The notes below the pieces were generated by a model. That model was not told the origin of the DNA and ran no database searches. It saw only the letters and a program-made list of their open reading frames with translations. Source: Microvirga ossetica (lineage in GTDB: Bacteria > Pseudomonadota > Alphaproteobacteria > Rhizobiales > Beijerinckiaceae). From it: a stretch of DNA of 64,000 bases. The DNA lies in the NCBI RefSeq assembly GCF_002741015.1, contig NZ_CP016618.1, positions 124,001-188,000 on the forward strand, read 5' to 3'. Shown here one piece after another: positions 19,777 through 29,218 of the stretch; position 1 is the stretch's first letter; every line of letters begins with the position of its first letter. A program made the position numbers and the translations under genes.

Positions 19777-19920
19777 TCACTCGCAGGAGCGGCATTCGGT
19801 AGCGAACGCCACCAGATTTTCATGGCGGAACCAGTTGTAGTCCGCGTCCTCGCTCATCCGGATGACCTTGATCACCGGAAGTTCCCCGGCGAGGCGGGAG
19901 AGGAGGAAGTGCTCGCTCAT
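19777..19920 (-). CDS. Small hypothetical protein
   Basis: 47 aa (MSEHFLLSRLAGELPVIKV onward, ending ECRSCE). GGGAGG lies ten bases before the ATG. It is soluble, with a C-x-x-C pair at the C-terminus. It reads toward the aldolase gene. No family was recognised; the good ribosome site and amino-acid composition favour a real gene. Confidence 0.45.
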   Translation of the reverse strand: MSEHFLLSRLAGELPVIKVIRMSEDADYNWFRHENLVAFATECRSCE

Positions 19921-20007
19921 CGCTCAGCACCTCCCCGTGAAGGAAGGTTCCGTTGCAACTCCTGACGTAGGTCAAGCGAAGGCTGGGCAAGGACGCTGGT
20001 TATGCGG

Positions 20008-20449
20008 CTACGCCGAACAGGGTAGCAATGAAGTCGCGCTGAGCGCCCATGTCATTCGCTGGTACACTGACAACCTGCCCCTTCCGATCATCGCCATTGC
20101 CTCATAACCAGGAAGCGTCTGCGGGGCGGGCGTGAAGCTCTTGAAGCCCAGCCCTGGCCGGACCAAGCGCTCGATACGCCGGTGAGCCTGCTCGACGATG
20201 TTATTCAAGAACTTCACTGCCGCAGTTTGGCAAAGCGCCAGAGTTCTCCCCCACTTTTCATGGATTTCGCCGCAATAGGGTATGCAGCGTTCTTGTCCAC
20301 CGTGATGGTGCGTGGATGACCGTATTGGCCTGCTTCAGTGCTTTCCGGAACAACCGCCGGGCAGCGGCAGCCCGCTTGGGCGAAAGCAGAAAGTCGATGG
20401 TTTGCCCTCTCGCGTCAACAGCACGGTACAGGTACACCCACTTCCCCTT
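20008..20449 (-). pseudogene. IS6-family transposase remnant
   Basis: The minus strand carries KWVYLYRAVDAREGQTIDF and LLSPKRAAAAARRLFRKAL in one frame and, after indels and a stop, KFLNNIVEQAHRRIERLVRP and LPGYEAMAMIGRG in another. These are conserved IS6 transposase segments. The N-terminal third is missing and the reading is broken near 20220-20290. Confidence 0.8.
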
Positions 20450-20982
20450 TTACGCGGATATATGTTTGATACTGTCGGCGAACTCAGGCGGCCTGTGGCG
20501 ATGCCAGAGCAGCAAAGCGGTTAGGCGCGTCTTGGTGCGCGGCCATCCGTCCAACCAGTGCACAATCCGAGAGATGTTCATCGCAGCCGCCATGCAAACC
20601 TCCTGGAAACCGGTCTTCAGCAGTCCGATATAGCGGCTGCGTCGCAGGCCAAACGCTCGCACGCCCTGTGAGAGAGTGTCCTCGACGCCACCCCGGGCAT
20701 GATATCGCTTCTGCTACGCAGGATCATGCATCCGGGATCGGGCTGCATTGAGCGCTTCGTACTCCTCGCGCAGCTGGAAGTAGACGGCACGGCGGGCTTC
20801 CTTCGCGGGCGTGCACAGCGCTCTGACGACGCAGGTTCCACAATCGGAGCGGCTGAATACAGCGTTGATGCGCGGGGTCCCGTCCTGGCTGCGCGCGGCG
20901 CCAACTCACCGAGACCTTGCCCCTGCGGGCAGGTCACCTGTTCGCGTTCCCAGTCGATCAGGAAGTAGGGCAGATCATCCTT
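20450..20982 (-). pseudogene. IS1182-family transposase, C-terminal remnant
   Basis: The minus strand reads DDLPYFLIDWEREQVTCPQG, then after a frame change FSRSDCGTCVVRALCTPAKE and VYFQLREEYEALNAARSR, an in-frame TAG, then GVEDTLSQGVRAFGLRRSRY and AAAMNISRIVHWLDGWPRTK. These match the zinc-binding middle and the C-terminus of IS1182 transposases. The 5' half is cut off by the short element at 20983-21125. Confidence 0.8.
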
Positions 20983-21125
20983 GGGCACCGTCAACTTAAC
21001 TGAGTAAAGGCCGTTCTCCGCAGTTCTCAGCTATTCCGCGACGGGTCCAAGCTATTGAAAATGCGTGGCCGGCTCCGGACCTAAACACCGGGACGGGCAA
21101 GTAAAAGCGTTAAGTTGACGGTGCC
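20983..21125. repeat. 143-bp element with IS6-type inverted ends (MITE-like)
   Basis: GGGCACCGTCAACTTAAC at 20983-21000 is mirrored by GTTAAGTTGACGGTGCC at 21109-21125 (17 of 17 bases paired). The ends closely match those of the intact IS6 element at 44388 and 45203. The interior holds no gene. It is either an internally deleted IS6 or a miniature element mobilised by an IS6 transposase; it truncates the IS1182 remnant. Confidence 0.65.
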
Positions 21126-21243
21126 GTTCGCGCAAATCAGCGGAATAAGGCTGGGGATGTAGGCCTCCTATACCGCATGCTAAGTCAACGCTTAGCCTGC
21201 CCCGGCAGATTCAAGCCCAGATCAAAATCGCTTTAGGGACGTC

Positions 21244-21342
21244 ATGGACGGAGCCAAGCCGATCGGCTCGCAGTTGACCGTCGCGGCAGGGATCCTTGCC
21301 GTCCTTCTGGTCGTGATGTCTGCCATCGATATGTCGATGTAG
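21244..21342 (+). CDS. Possible 32-aa single-span membrane peptide
   Basis: The ORF MDGAKPIGSQL... holds one hydrophobic stretch (VAAGILAVLLVVMSAI), and an AGGGA lies seven bases before the ATG. Nothing else supports it. It could be chance in a 240-base gap between IS debris and the metallophosphoesterase. Confidence 0.25.
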   Translation: MDGAKPIGSQLTVAAGILAVLLVVMSAIDMSM

Positions 21343-21367
21343 CGATGAGCCAAGGTCCCTGAGGCCA

Positions 21368-22552
21368 TCATGAGGCGATGGAAGCATGCGCACGTGGCCG
21401 CGAAGCCGTTGCCGGCTGTTCGCGATGACTGACCTGCGGCGGCTTGCCCCGAAGGGTGATGCGCGTCAGTTCGGCCGGGCGCCCCAACCTCAGCGCGAAA
21501 CCAGGCCAGAGTGCGGTGCCGTTGTTGACGTAGAGCGTCATGGCCCCGAGCGTGTATCGGCCCGAGACGAAACCGCCATTGCTACGCGCGACCAGCCGAT
21601 CCAGCCCAAGGATCATGCCGCCATGGGTATGCCCGGACAGTTGCAGCGCCACGCCGCGTGCGGCCGCCTGCGCGGCGTGCCTCGGCTGGTGGTCGAGCAG
21701 CACGATCGGCACATCTGACGGCGCACCCGCAAGGGCGGCGGCGAGATCCGGCGCCGGGTAGCGGGTTCCGGGCACCGACAGGTCGGTGACGCCGGCCAGC
21801 ACCAGTGCGCCGCCATCGCGGGTCAGGACCGTGTGATCGTTGGCGAGCACGCGCATTCCCATGCTGGCGTAGTGGCTCATCCACGTCTCGTAGCCGAAGA
21901 AATACTCGTGGTTGCCGGGAATGACCCAGACGCCGTCCCTCGCACGCAGGCCGCGCAGCGGCTCCACGTCGGCGCGGCGCGCGTCAAACGAGCCGTCGAT
22001 CAGGTCGCCGGTCACCACGATCAGGTCGACGCCGAGCGCATTGGACCGCTCGACCAGCGCTTGCGTCCACGCCTTGGGAAACAGGCGACTGATGTGAAGG
22101 TCGGTCAGTTGCAAAAGCTTGTAGCCGTCGAACTGCGGCGGCAGCCCGGGGATGGCGATCTCGACATCCTTGAGCGGCGGCACCCGCGTCGCCTGATACA
22201 CGCCCAGCGCCGACAGCAGCATGGCCGCGCTCGCGGCTGCGTAGCGCACGCTGTCCGGTGTGGCCCCGCCACCTCGAAGCAGCAGTGCCATCAGCCCGGC
22301 AAGATCGAGCGCGATCTGCATCAGCGCCAGCAGCAGGATCGCTCCGAACGCCCAGTTGAACAGAAGCACCAGGGCGCGGGGGAACTCGGGCGAGAAGACT
22401 GAGCCGGACGAGAGGCGGCTCCAGAGGTGGTATTGCGACGCGACGAGCAGGAGGACGGCAAGGGCGACCTTCACGCCGGGTGTCCAAGGAAGCGGCCAGA
22501 TAAACCGCGTCAGGACATAGAGGCTCGGCAATGCGAATATCAGGTGGAACAT
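21368..22552 (-). CDS. Membrane-anchored metallophosphoesterase
   Basis: 394 aa from MFHLIFALPSLYVL. The first 150 residues contain four or so hydrophobic segments. The catalytic domain follows with the metallophosphoesterase blocks LLQLTDLHISRLF, VVTGDLIDGS, VIPGNHEYFFG and LQLSGHTHGGMI, which supply the two-metal Asp, Asn and His ligands. The layout resembles YaeI/YkuE-type lipid (UDP-diacylglucosamine) phosphoesterases with an added membrane domain. It has no operon partner. A TTG start 27 bases upstream is possible. Confidence 0.9.
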   Translation of the reverse strand: MFHLIFALPSLYVLTRFIWPLPWTPGVKVALAVLLLVASQYHLWSRLSSGSVFSPEFPRALVLLFNWAFGAILLLALMQIALDLAGLMALLLRGGGATPDSVRYAAASAAMLLSALGVYQATRVPPLKDVEIAIPGLPPQFDGYKLLQLTDLHISRLFPKAWTQALVERSNALGVDLIVVTGDLIDGSFDARRADVEPLRGLRARDGVWVIPGNHEYFFGYETWMSHYASMGMRVLANDHTVLTRDGGALVLAGVTDLSVPGTRYPAPDLAAALAGAPSDVPIVLLDHQPRHAAQAAARGVALQLSGHTHGGMILGLDRLVARSNGGFVSGRYTLGAMTLYVNNGTALWPGFALRLGRPAELTRITLRGKPPQVSHREQPATASRPRAHASIAS

Positions 22553-22814
22553 GGACGTCCTTGGATCGAAGAGGCACAAGAAAGGAACGGTCGGCCGGCT
22601 TGAAGTCCGATTACCTAGACCGGGCCGAGGCCTCGGTACAGAGCCTCTCGCTTACGTACCCAAAGGATCCGCCGCAGGATTACGAGAGCATAAGGTTTTG
22701 GGGGGCAGCCCTCAGACTCATTATTGGGCAGGTAAACGTGTTGAGATGGCAGGCTCCTGAAACGGATGCATGACTGCGTGCCCTAGAAAACCTCATGCTC
22801 CTCAATGCGGCGGC

Positions 22815-22949
22815 ATGAGCAATGCCGGCACCGCCGCGCCCACGCACACGAGGCCGCAATGCCCATACTGCGGCGGCCGCGTGATCGTCATCGAGACATT
22901 CGCGCGCGACCTCACGGCCCGCGCGCCGCCCTGGACGTGGTTGCCATGA
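22815..22949 (+). pseudogene. IS91-like transposase, possible C-terminal remnant
   Basis: 44 codons containing RPQCPYCGGRVIVIETFARD, like the C-terminal zinc-ribbon word (CPxCGGxMxIIETF) of IS91-family and related transposases. No upstream catalytic part is present. Confidence 0.4.
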
Positions 22950-23493
22950 CCTCGAACCGCCCCTCACCGGATTGCAACGCCGCCGAAGTAGCGCACCATC
23001 GGCGGCTGGATCGCTTCGTGTGGCTGAGGTCAGCGACCTGCGCCGCACGGCTCGAAACGCTGGAATCCTCAGCCCTTCAACGGCTGCATCGCAAACTGCA
23101 CGGGCTTCACGAGCCCTGGCCACCTCTCGAAGAATTACGACCCGCTCGCCAAATGCCTTTACCCGGCCAAAGCCGACGAGGCGGAACCGTCAAATCCCCA
23201 TAGATCCGGAAACTGCAATCTTCATCCCGCGGGTTCTTTCGCTGGAGGCTTTTGGACACTGGCCCCAGTACATCTAGCTGCGTCTGTGATAGCTTGCATT
23301 CGAAACCCGTCACAGAAGCGGAACTTGGAAGTCAACTGACACCGACATTCCTTATCCAAGCGCTGCCGGGGCTACGGCAAGCGCCCCGCTGATGTCAGCC
23401 CGGATCAGCGCATCGCTCTGCAGGACCATCGACAGTTCCTGCCGGCAATGACTCCCCAGCCGCCAGGTATGCAGTGTAAACGCGAGGCGCGTC
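22950..23493. other. Intergenic DNA, probably more transposon debris
   Basis: There is no convincing gene. Plus-strand frames give proline- and arginine-rich translations like the tails of IS91-type elements, but no motif is clear. The stretch ends just before the stop of the paoC-like gene, and no obvious hairpin-plus-T terminator was seen. Confidence 0.35.
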
Positions 23494-25713
23494 TCAGACG
23501 GCCTCCGGCAGGCGGTCGATGAGCTTGTCGAGCGTGAGCGGATAGTCGCGGATGCGAACGCCGGTGGCATTGTAGACCGCGTTCGCGACCGCCGCTCCGA
23601 CGCCGCAGATGCCGAGCTCGGCCACGCCCTTGGCCTTCATGGGCGAGGACATTGGGTCGACCTCGTCGAGAAAGACGACTTCCTGGTGCGGGATGTCAGC
23701 ATGGACCGGCACCTCATAGCCCGCAAGGTCGTGGTTGACGAAGAAACCTCGCCGCTTGTCCACGGCCAGTTCCTCCATCAAAGCCGCCCCGACTCCCATC
23801 GTCATCGCACCGATCACCTGGCTCCTCGCGGATTTGGGATTGAGGATGCGCCCAGCCGCGCACACGGCGAGCATCCGCCGAACCCGAACCTCGCCGGTCG
23901 CTGCGTCAACCCCGACTTCGACGAAGTGGGCCGCGAAGGTCGATTGCTGGTGCGTTTTGGCGAGATCGCCGTACTCGATGAAGTCTTCCACGACAAGCTC
24001 ACCCGCGCTCGCGGCCTCGGCAAGCGGTACGCTGCGGTTGCCCGATCGCACGTCGCCGTCCGAGAATACGGCGTCGGCGGCGTTGAAGCCGAGTTGCTGC
24101 GCGACGGCTTCGCGCAGTTTGACACAGGCAGCGTAGACCCCGGCGGTCGAGTTGTTCGCCCCCCACTGACCGCCGGAGCCGGCGGAGACCGGAAAGGCGG
24201 AGTCGCCAAGCCGCACGGCCACCTTGTCCAAGGCTACCCCCATCATCTCGGCCGCGGTCTGGGCGATGATGGTGTAGGAGCCCGTTCCGATATCGGTCAT
24301 GTCGGTTTCAACCGTGACCACTCCTTGACGGTTAAGCCGGACCCGCGCCGCGGACTTTGTCAGGAGGTTGTTGCGGAAGCCCGCCGCCACGCCCGCTCCG
24401 ACGAGCCAGCGTTCGTCCCGCACCTGGGCAGGCTGGGGATTGCGCTTGTCCCAACCGAAGCGCTCGGCACCGAGTCGAAGACAGCCGACGAGATCGCGAT
24501 GGGAGAAGCGGCGGTCGGACTTCTCTGGATCGACCTGGGTGTCGTTCAGGATCCGAAAGTCGACCGGATCCAGGCCGAGCTTCTCCGCCATCTCGTCCAT
24601 GGCGACCTCAAGCGCCATCATGCCGGGTGCCTCGCCCGGTGCGCGCATCGCGTTGCCTTCCGGAAGGTCGAGCGGAGCCAGCCGCATGGCCATCAGGCGG
24701 TTTGCGCCCGCGTAGAGGAGCCTCGTTTGGGACACCGCCGTCTCGGGCTTGCCCTCCGCCAGATTGCCGGAGGTGCTCTCGTGCGCGATGGCTGTGATCG
24801 TGCCGTCACGGTTCGCGCCAATGCGGATGCGCTGGATCGTGGCAGGCCGATGGGTGGTATTGTTGGCGACGAGCGGGCGACTCAGTGCCAACTTGACGGG
24901 TCTGCGCGCCGCCTTGGCAGCGAGCGCTGCCAGCACGGCATCGGCCCGGATGAACAGCTTTGCTCCGAAGCCACCGCCGATATAAGGCGAGTCGAGGCGA
25001 ACGTTCTCTGCCGGAATACCGAGGATTTTGGCAATGCTGCCTTTGCCCCAAGCAATCATCTGGTTTGATGTCCAGAGCGTCAGCCGATCGCCATCCCATG
25101 CCGCGATCGTGGCGTGCGGCTCCATCATGGCGTGGCTCTCATCGGGCGTCGTGTAAGTCTCGTCGAGTTTCACCGGCGCGGCCGCGAACGCACCCTCGAA
25201 GTCGCCGACGCGGGCCTCTGGAGGTCCGCTGCTGCCTTCCCCGCTATCGTCGCCAATGAGCGGGGCGTTCGGCGCCTCGGCGGCGAGATCGAACTTCCCC
25301 GCCTCGGGCTGGTAGTCGACGCGGATCAGGTAGGCCGCGGCCCGGGCCTGCTCGAAGGTCTCCGCGACCACCACGGCGATCGCTTGGTGGTAATGCTGAA
25401 TGACCGGTCCGCCGAACAGGTAAGCGGCATTCATCATGCCGCGCTCCAATCGGGGCATGTCGAGCGTCGTGACGATCGTCAGAACGCCTGGCGCCGTCTT
25501 GGCCTCCTCCAGGTGCATGGCAACGATGCGGCCTTTAGCGATCCCGGAGCCCAGCACGAAGCCATAAGCCTGGTCTGGCACAACGTCGTGCCGCTCGTAG
25601 GCGTAGGGCGCGGTGCCGGTTGTCTTGTAGCGTCCATCGATCCGGTCGGTGGGTCGGCCAACAACCTTGAGCTGGTCAATCGGATTGGTACTGGCGGGAG
25701 TGTCGAACCGCAT
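23494..25713 (-). CDS. paoC: Periplasmic aldehyde oxidoreductase, molybdenum subunit (PaoC-like)
   Basis: 739 aa of the xanthine dehydrogenase large-subunit family, close to the length of E. coli PaoC. Cofactor-binding landmarks are IGGGFGAKLF (about 250), RAPGEAPGMMALEVAMDE (about 360), the glycine-rich GSGGQWGANNSTAG (about 535), and the C-terminal AKGVAELGICG with the catalytic Glu (about 700). It has no signal of its own; in this family the complex is carried by the Tat signal on the 2Fe-2S subunit. It is the third gene of the operon, three bases after paoB. It oxidises aldehydes to acids; the range is unknown. Confidence 0.9.
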   Translation of the reverse strand: MRFDTPASTNPIDQLKVVGRPTDRIDGRYKTTGTAPYAYERHDVVPDQAYGFVLGSGIAKGRIVAMHLEEAKTAPGVLTIVTTLDMPRLERGMMNAAYLFGGPVIQHYHQAIAVVVAETFEQARAAAYLIRVDYQPEAGKFDLAAEAPNAPLIGDDSGEGSSGPPEARVGDFEGAFAAAPVKLDETYTTPDESHAMMEPHATIAAWDGDRLTLWTSNQMIAWGKGSIAKILGIPAENVRLDSPYIGGGFGAKLFIRADAVLAALAAKAARRPVKLALSRPLVANNTTHRPATIQRIRIGANRDGTITAIAHESTSGNLAEGKPETAVSQTRLLYAGANRLMAMRLAPLDLPEGNAMRAPGEAPGMMALEVAMDEMAEKLGLDPVDFRILNDTQVDPEKSDRRFSHRDLVGCLRLGAERFGWDKRNPQPAQVRDERWLVGAGVAAGFRNNLLTKSAARVRLNRQGVVTVETDMTDIGTGSYTIIAQTAAEMMGVALDKVAVRLGDSAFPVSAGSGGQWGANNSTAGVYAACVKLREAVAQQLGFNAADAVFSDGDVRSGNRSVPLAEAASAGELVVEDFIEYGDLAKTHQQSTFAAHFVEVGVDAATGEVRVRRMLAVCAAGRILNPKSARSQVIGAMTMGVGAALMEELAVDKRRGFFVNHDLAGYEVPVHADIPHQEVVFLDEVDPMSSPMKAKGVAELGICGVGAAVANAVYNATGVRIRDYPLTLDKLIDRLPEAV

Positions 25714-25716
25714 GTC

Positions 25717-26667
25717 TCAGCTCCTCGCTTCGGAGATCACCGCGCCGAGCGTGCGCTCGACAAGCGCTACCTTGAACGCGTTGTCGTGGGTCGGCTTGGC
25801 ACCGGCGAGCAGCTGTTCCGTGACCGCCCTGGGGCCGCGCGGCAGAGCGGCTTCCGCCGCTTCGACCCGCCACGGCTTGTGCGCCACGCCGCCCACAGCC
25901 ACACGTCCTGAGCCGTCCCGCTGAATGACAGCCGCCACAGACACCAGAGCGAAGGCGTAAGACGCGCGGTCGCGCACCTTGCGATAGATCTGCCGGCCGC
26001 CGATGGGCGGGGGCAAGGTCGCGGCGGTGATGAGCTCACCGGGCTCCAGCGTCGTCTCCACGTGGGGCGTGTCGCCGGGCAGGCGGTGAAACTCAGCAAT
26101 CGGGATCGTCCTGGTCGCGCCGTCGGCCCGCACGGTCTCGACCGTCGCGTCGAGCACGCGCATGGCGACCGCCATGTCGCTCGGGTTGGTGGCGATGCAG
26201 GCATCACTCACCCCGATGATGCCGAGCTGCCGGCTGAACCCGTCTAGGGCCGAGCAGCCGCTGCCGGGCCGCCGTTTGTTGCAAGGCTGAGCGGTGTCGT
26301 AGAAGTAGGGGCAGCGGGTGCGCTGGAGAAAGTTTCCCGCCGTCGTTGCCCGGTTGCGCAACTGGCCGGACGCCCCCGCGAGCAGCGCCCGTGACAGGAC
26401 ACCGTAGTCGCGCCGAACGCGCTCGTTGGCAGCGAGGTCGGTGTTACGGACAAGTGCGCCGATCCGAAGCCCACCTTCCGGGCTCGGCTCGATGGTGTCG
26501 AGCTTCAGCCCGTTCACGTCGACGAGGTGGGTGGGTGTCTCGATCTGCAACTTCATCAGGTCGAGCAGATTTGTGCCACCCGCGATGAACTTCGCGCCAG
26601 GCGTGCGGGCGACGGCGGCGGCTGCCTCAGCAGGCGTGTTTGCGCGTTCAAAGGTGAAAGCTCTCAT
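25717..26667 (-). CDS. paoB: Aldehyde oxidoreductase FAD subunit (PaoB-like)
   Basis: 316 aa from [15 protein letters not shown]. This ATG overlaps the stop of the upstream 2Fe-2S gene (ATGA) and is chosen over an in-frame start inside that gene. FAD-binding words are [14 protein letters not shown] (about 35) and [12 protein letters not shown] (about 108). The insert [21 protein letters not shown], with three Cys, matches the extra 4Fe-4S loop that distinguishes PaoB from ordinary xanthine dehydrogenase FAD subunits. This is the strongest argument for the Pao type. Confidence 0.9.
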   Translation of the reverse strand: MRAFTFERANTPAEAAAAVARTPGAKFIAGGTNLLDLMKLQIETPTHLVDVNGLKLDTIEPSPEGGLRIGALVRNTDLAANERVRRDYGVLSRALLAGASGQLRNRATTAGNFLQRTRCPYFYDTAQPCNKRRPGSGCSALDGFSRQLGIIGVSDACIATNPSDMAVAMRVLDATVETVRADGATRTIPIAEFHRLPGDTPHVETTLEPGELITAATLPPPIGGRQIYRKVRDRASYAFALVSVAAVIQRDGSGRVAVGGVAHKPWRVEAAEAALPRGPRAVTEQLLAGAKPTHDNAFKVALVERTLGAVISEARS

Positions 26668-27299
26668 CCCTGCCTCTCCGCGACCTCGGTCATGGCCTCG
26701 ACGATGTTGGAGTAAGCGCCGCAGCGGCAGATGTTGCCACTCATCCGCTCGCGGATCTCGGCCTCGCTGAGCTGCGCTGGAGCTGTGAGGTCGGCCGTGA
26801 CATGGCTCGGGATCCCGGCCTTGATCTCGTCCAACACCGCCACACCCGAGCAGATCTGTCCGGGCGTGCAGTAGCCGCACTGATAGCCGTCATGCTTGAT
26901 GAACGCCGCCTGCATGGGATGCAGGTCGTCCGGCGTGCCGAGCCCCTCGATCGAGGTCACCGCGCCGCCCTGGTGCATCACGGCAAGAGTGAGGCAAGAA
27001 TTGATCCGCCGCCCGTCGACCACAACCGTGCAAGCGCCACACTGGCCGTGATCGCAGCCCTTCTTGGTGCCGGTGAGATGCAAGTGCTCTCGCAGAGCGT
27101 CGAGGAGCGTTGTGCGGGTGTCGAGCTCGAGCGTGCGAACCTGCCCGTTCACGTTGAACGAAACCTGTGTCATCACAGGCGTCCCGACCGGTACGGGTTG
27201 TGCTTTCACCGAAAGCGGCGCCGTCGCGAGCGCCGCACAGGCTCCAGCTCCGACCATCACCTCGCGCCGGTTCACATTCAGCTCTCCAGGATCCGACAT
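26664..27299 (-). CDS. paoA: Aldehyde oxidoreductase 2Fe-2S subunit with Tat signal (PaoA-like)
   Basis: 211 aa. The N-terminus has a twin-arginine signal ([19 protein letters not shown], cleavage probably after VKA). The two 2Fe-2S sites follow: [15 protein letters not shown] with a later Cys (RINSCL), and [12 protein letters not shown] with [10 protein letters not shown]. It passes electrons from the molybdenum centre to the FAD subunit and exports the folded complex to the periplasm. First gene of the paoABC operon. Confidence 0.92.
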   Translation of the reverse strand: MSDPGELNVNRREVMVGAGACAALATAPLSVKAQPVPVGTPVMTQVSFNVNGQVRTLELDTRTTLLDALREHLHLTGTKKGCDHGQCGACTVVVDGRRINSCLTLAVMHQGGAVTSIEGLGTPDDLHPMQAAFIKHDGYQCGYCTPGQICSGVAVLDEIKAGIPSHVTADLTAPAQLSEAEIRERMSGNICRCGAYSNIVEAMTEVAERQG

Positions 27300-27786
27300 G
27301 TCGGCCTCAATTCCCTATTGCCTGCGGGCGTCAGTTCCGCTTCGCCGCAGTTATGAACTTAGCGTCGCTCGCCAGAGGCGCGGCCGACATCAGGCGACAA
27401 CGGCCCATCGCCTGAGTTGTTTCAACTTAAGTCAGACATAGCCAAGCGATTAGAGGGTCGCGGCGACATAACCTTATGATTGGCATTCATGAATGCTCAT
27501 CACCTTCGGCTGGCAAAGTGCGCAGACAGGATTACGATTTAGGCTGCAAATCGTTCATCTTGGCCGGGATTTGGGCCCTTTACCCCGGGTATACGCAACC
27601 TCGTGGCGGATCTCTACCTACCACCGCCGTGGGCTATCAGCCTCCCTTCGAGCGTTCGAGCTGAGCAGCAGATTTCACAGTGAAATCAAAGCTTAGAAAT
27701 GGCCCGCCGGAGAGGATCTAATTGAGAACCCATATGTCACAGTCGCGCCTGTGAAAGTCCCTGGTGGCCGAAGCCGCCTGTCCCGT
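27300..27786 (-). other. Upstream region of paoABC
   Basis: 487 bases between the LysR gene and paoA, both on the minus strand. It contains no convincing gene. The part near 27400-27480 is less GC-rich and may hold the promoter, but no sure -35/-10 pair can be named. Confidence 0.4.
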
Positions 27787-28680
27787 TCAAGCCTTCTCTC
27801 TGAGTGCGTCCAGGAGCAGCTGGAATGCCGGAGACGAGTGCCGGCGCGAAGGATAATAGAGATGGTAGCCCGTAAATGCCGGGCACCAACGTGTAAGGAC
27901 CCGCCGCAGACGGCCGTCGGCTATATAGGGCGAGGCCATGTCTTCCGGGACATAGGCCAGGCCGTGACCTGACAGTGCGGCCGAAAGGATCGGCACACTG
28001 CTGTTGAAGGCCAGCTGACTGTCCACCCTTACATTCAGCGACTGGCCATCCCGTTCGAACTCCCACGCATAGAACCCCCCGTGAGTGGCCAGCCGCAAAT
28101 TGATGCAGCGGTGGCCAGTCAACTCGTGCGGCGACTTCGGCACGCCATGTTCGCGGAAATAGTCAGGGGTCGCCACCACGGCCATGTGCCAGTCGGGGCC
28201 GATGCGAACGGCGATCATGTCGCCGGCGACTTCCTCGCCCAGGCGCACCCCGGCGTCATAGCGGCCCGCAACAATGTCCGTGTAGCCATTGTCGATGTCG
28301 ACCTCGACCGTGATATCGGGGTACTGGCGCAGAAAGGCATCGAGCTTTGGCCAGAGGATGCTGCGAACGGCATGCTCACCTGCATTGATGCGCAGCGTGC
28401 CGGTGGGCTTGTCTCGCGTGGCCATCAGCGCATCCACGGCGCGGTCTATGTCGTCGAAATGATGGGCAATGTCGTCCAGCAAGCGCTCGCCGGCATCGGT
28501 CAGGGCGACGCTGCGGGTCGTTCTTGTCAGCAGCCGCACGCCGAGCCCAGCCTCAAGCTTGCGGATCGTGTGACTGAGAGCTGACGGCGACAAGCTCAGC
28601 TGGGCAGCCGCGCGGGTGAAGCTGCGCTCGCGGGCGACAGTCCTGAACGCAAGAAGGTCGTTTAGATCGGGGCGCAGCAT
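27787..28680 (-). CDS. LysR-family transcriptional regulator
   Basis: 297 aa, full length. The winged helix-turn-helix is at residues 5-60 (LLAFRTVARERSFTRAAAQL and SALSHTIRKLEAGLGVRLLT), followed by the substrate-binding effector domain. The sequence is of the subtype common beside SDR and aldo-keto reductase genes (DDIDRAVDALMATRDKPTGTL). It is divergent from the cupin-to-SUMF1 operon, separated by 115 bases, and so is likely its regulator; it may also affect paoABC downstream. Confidence 0.93.
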   Translation of the reverse strand: MLRPDLNDLLAFRTVARERSFTRAAAQLSLSPSALSHTIRKLEAGLGVRLLTRTTRSVALTDAGERLLDDIAHHFDDIDRAVDALMATRDKPTGTLRINAGEHAVRSILWPKLDAFLRQYPDITVEVDIDNGYTDIVAGRYDAGVRLGEEVAGDMIAVRIGPDWHMAVVATPDYFREHGVPKSPHELTGHRCINLRLATHGGFYAWEFERDGQSLNVRVDSQLAFNSSVPILSAALSGHGLAYVPEDMASPYIADGRLRRVLTRWCPAFTGYHLYYPSRRHSSPAFQLLLDALREKA

Positions 28681-28683
28681 TAT

Positions 28684-28696
28684 TGAATCCCATTCA
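28684..28696. promoter_or_regulatory. Candidate LysR binding dyad
   Basis: TGAATCCCATTCA is a perfect 5-3-5 inverted repeat that also fits T-N11-A. It lies only four bases upstream of the LysR start codon, in the divergent promoter region, so autoregulation is plausible. Such short dyads arise by chance, hence modest confidence. Confidence 0.4.
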
Positions 28697-28795
28697 CAAG
28701 CTCATGCCGATAATACCATCTAATCGTAGAATAAGACGAGGACTACCTTCGTTGCCGAGCGCTGGGATCGCAATCGCCCCGCGAATGAGGACGCT

Positions 28796-29218
28796 ATGAA
28801 ACTAGCCCGTGAAGGATCACACCCGTCCGACAGGGGACCGGCCGACCGGTTTACAGGGACCGTCCGCATCGACCCACTTTTCACAGCTCTAGCGGGGTCG
28901 AGAGCCGCGGCGAATACCGTGACGTTCGAGCCCGGCGCGCGCACGGCATGGCACACTCATCCCCTGGGGCAAATGCTCGTCGTCACCGCGGGATGTGGCC
29001 GAGTCCAGCGTGAAGGCGGCCCCATAACGGAAGTCCGCCCCGGCGACGTCGTACGTTTCGCCCCCGGCGAGAAGCACTGGCACGGGGCAGCACCTTCAAC
29101 CGCCATGACGCACATCGCCATTCAGGAGACGGTCGAAGACCAAGCCGTTGTTTGGCTGGCCCATGTAAGTGGTGGCGAATATGGCCGCTCGCATTTAACC
29201 GGCCAAGGAGAACAATGA
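28796..29218 (+). CDS. Cupin-domain protein
   Basis: 140 aa. One beta-barrel cupin with motif 1 [20 protein letters not shown] and motif 2 [19 protein letters not shown], giving the His/Glu-type metal site (H, H, Q/E, H). It resembles the carboxymuconolactone-associated or quercetinase-like cupins often found with SDR and aldo-keto reductases under LysR control. First gene of the operon; its stop overlaps the next start (ATGA). The substrate is unknown. Confidence 0.85.
   Translation: MKLAREGSHPSDRGPADRFTGTVRIDPLFTALAGSRAAANTVTFEPGARTAWHTHPLGQMLVVTAGCGRVQREGGPITEVRPGDVVRFAPGEKHWHGAAPSTAMTHIAIQETVEDQAVVWLAHVSGGEYGRSHLTGQGEQ

Noticed and set aside
22680..23123. 147-codon minus-strand frame between the metallophosphoesterase and paoC
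   Set aside because: Arg/Ala-rich shadow composition; the opposite strand carries an IS91-like zinc-ribbon word.
23686..25068. 460-codon plus-strand frame opposite paoC
   Set aside because: Shadow of the molybdenum subunit gene; no start site and no recognisable motif.
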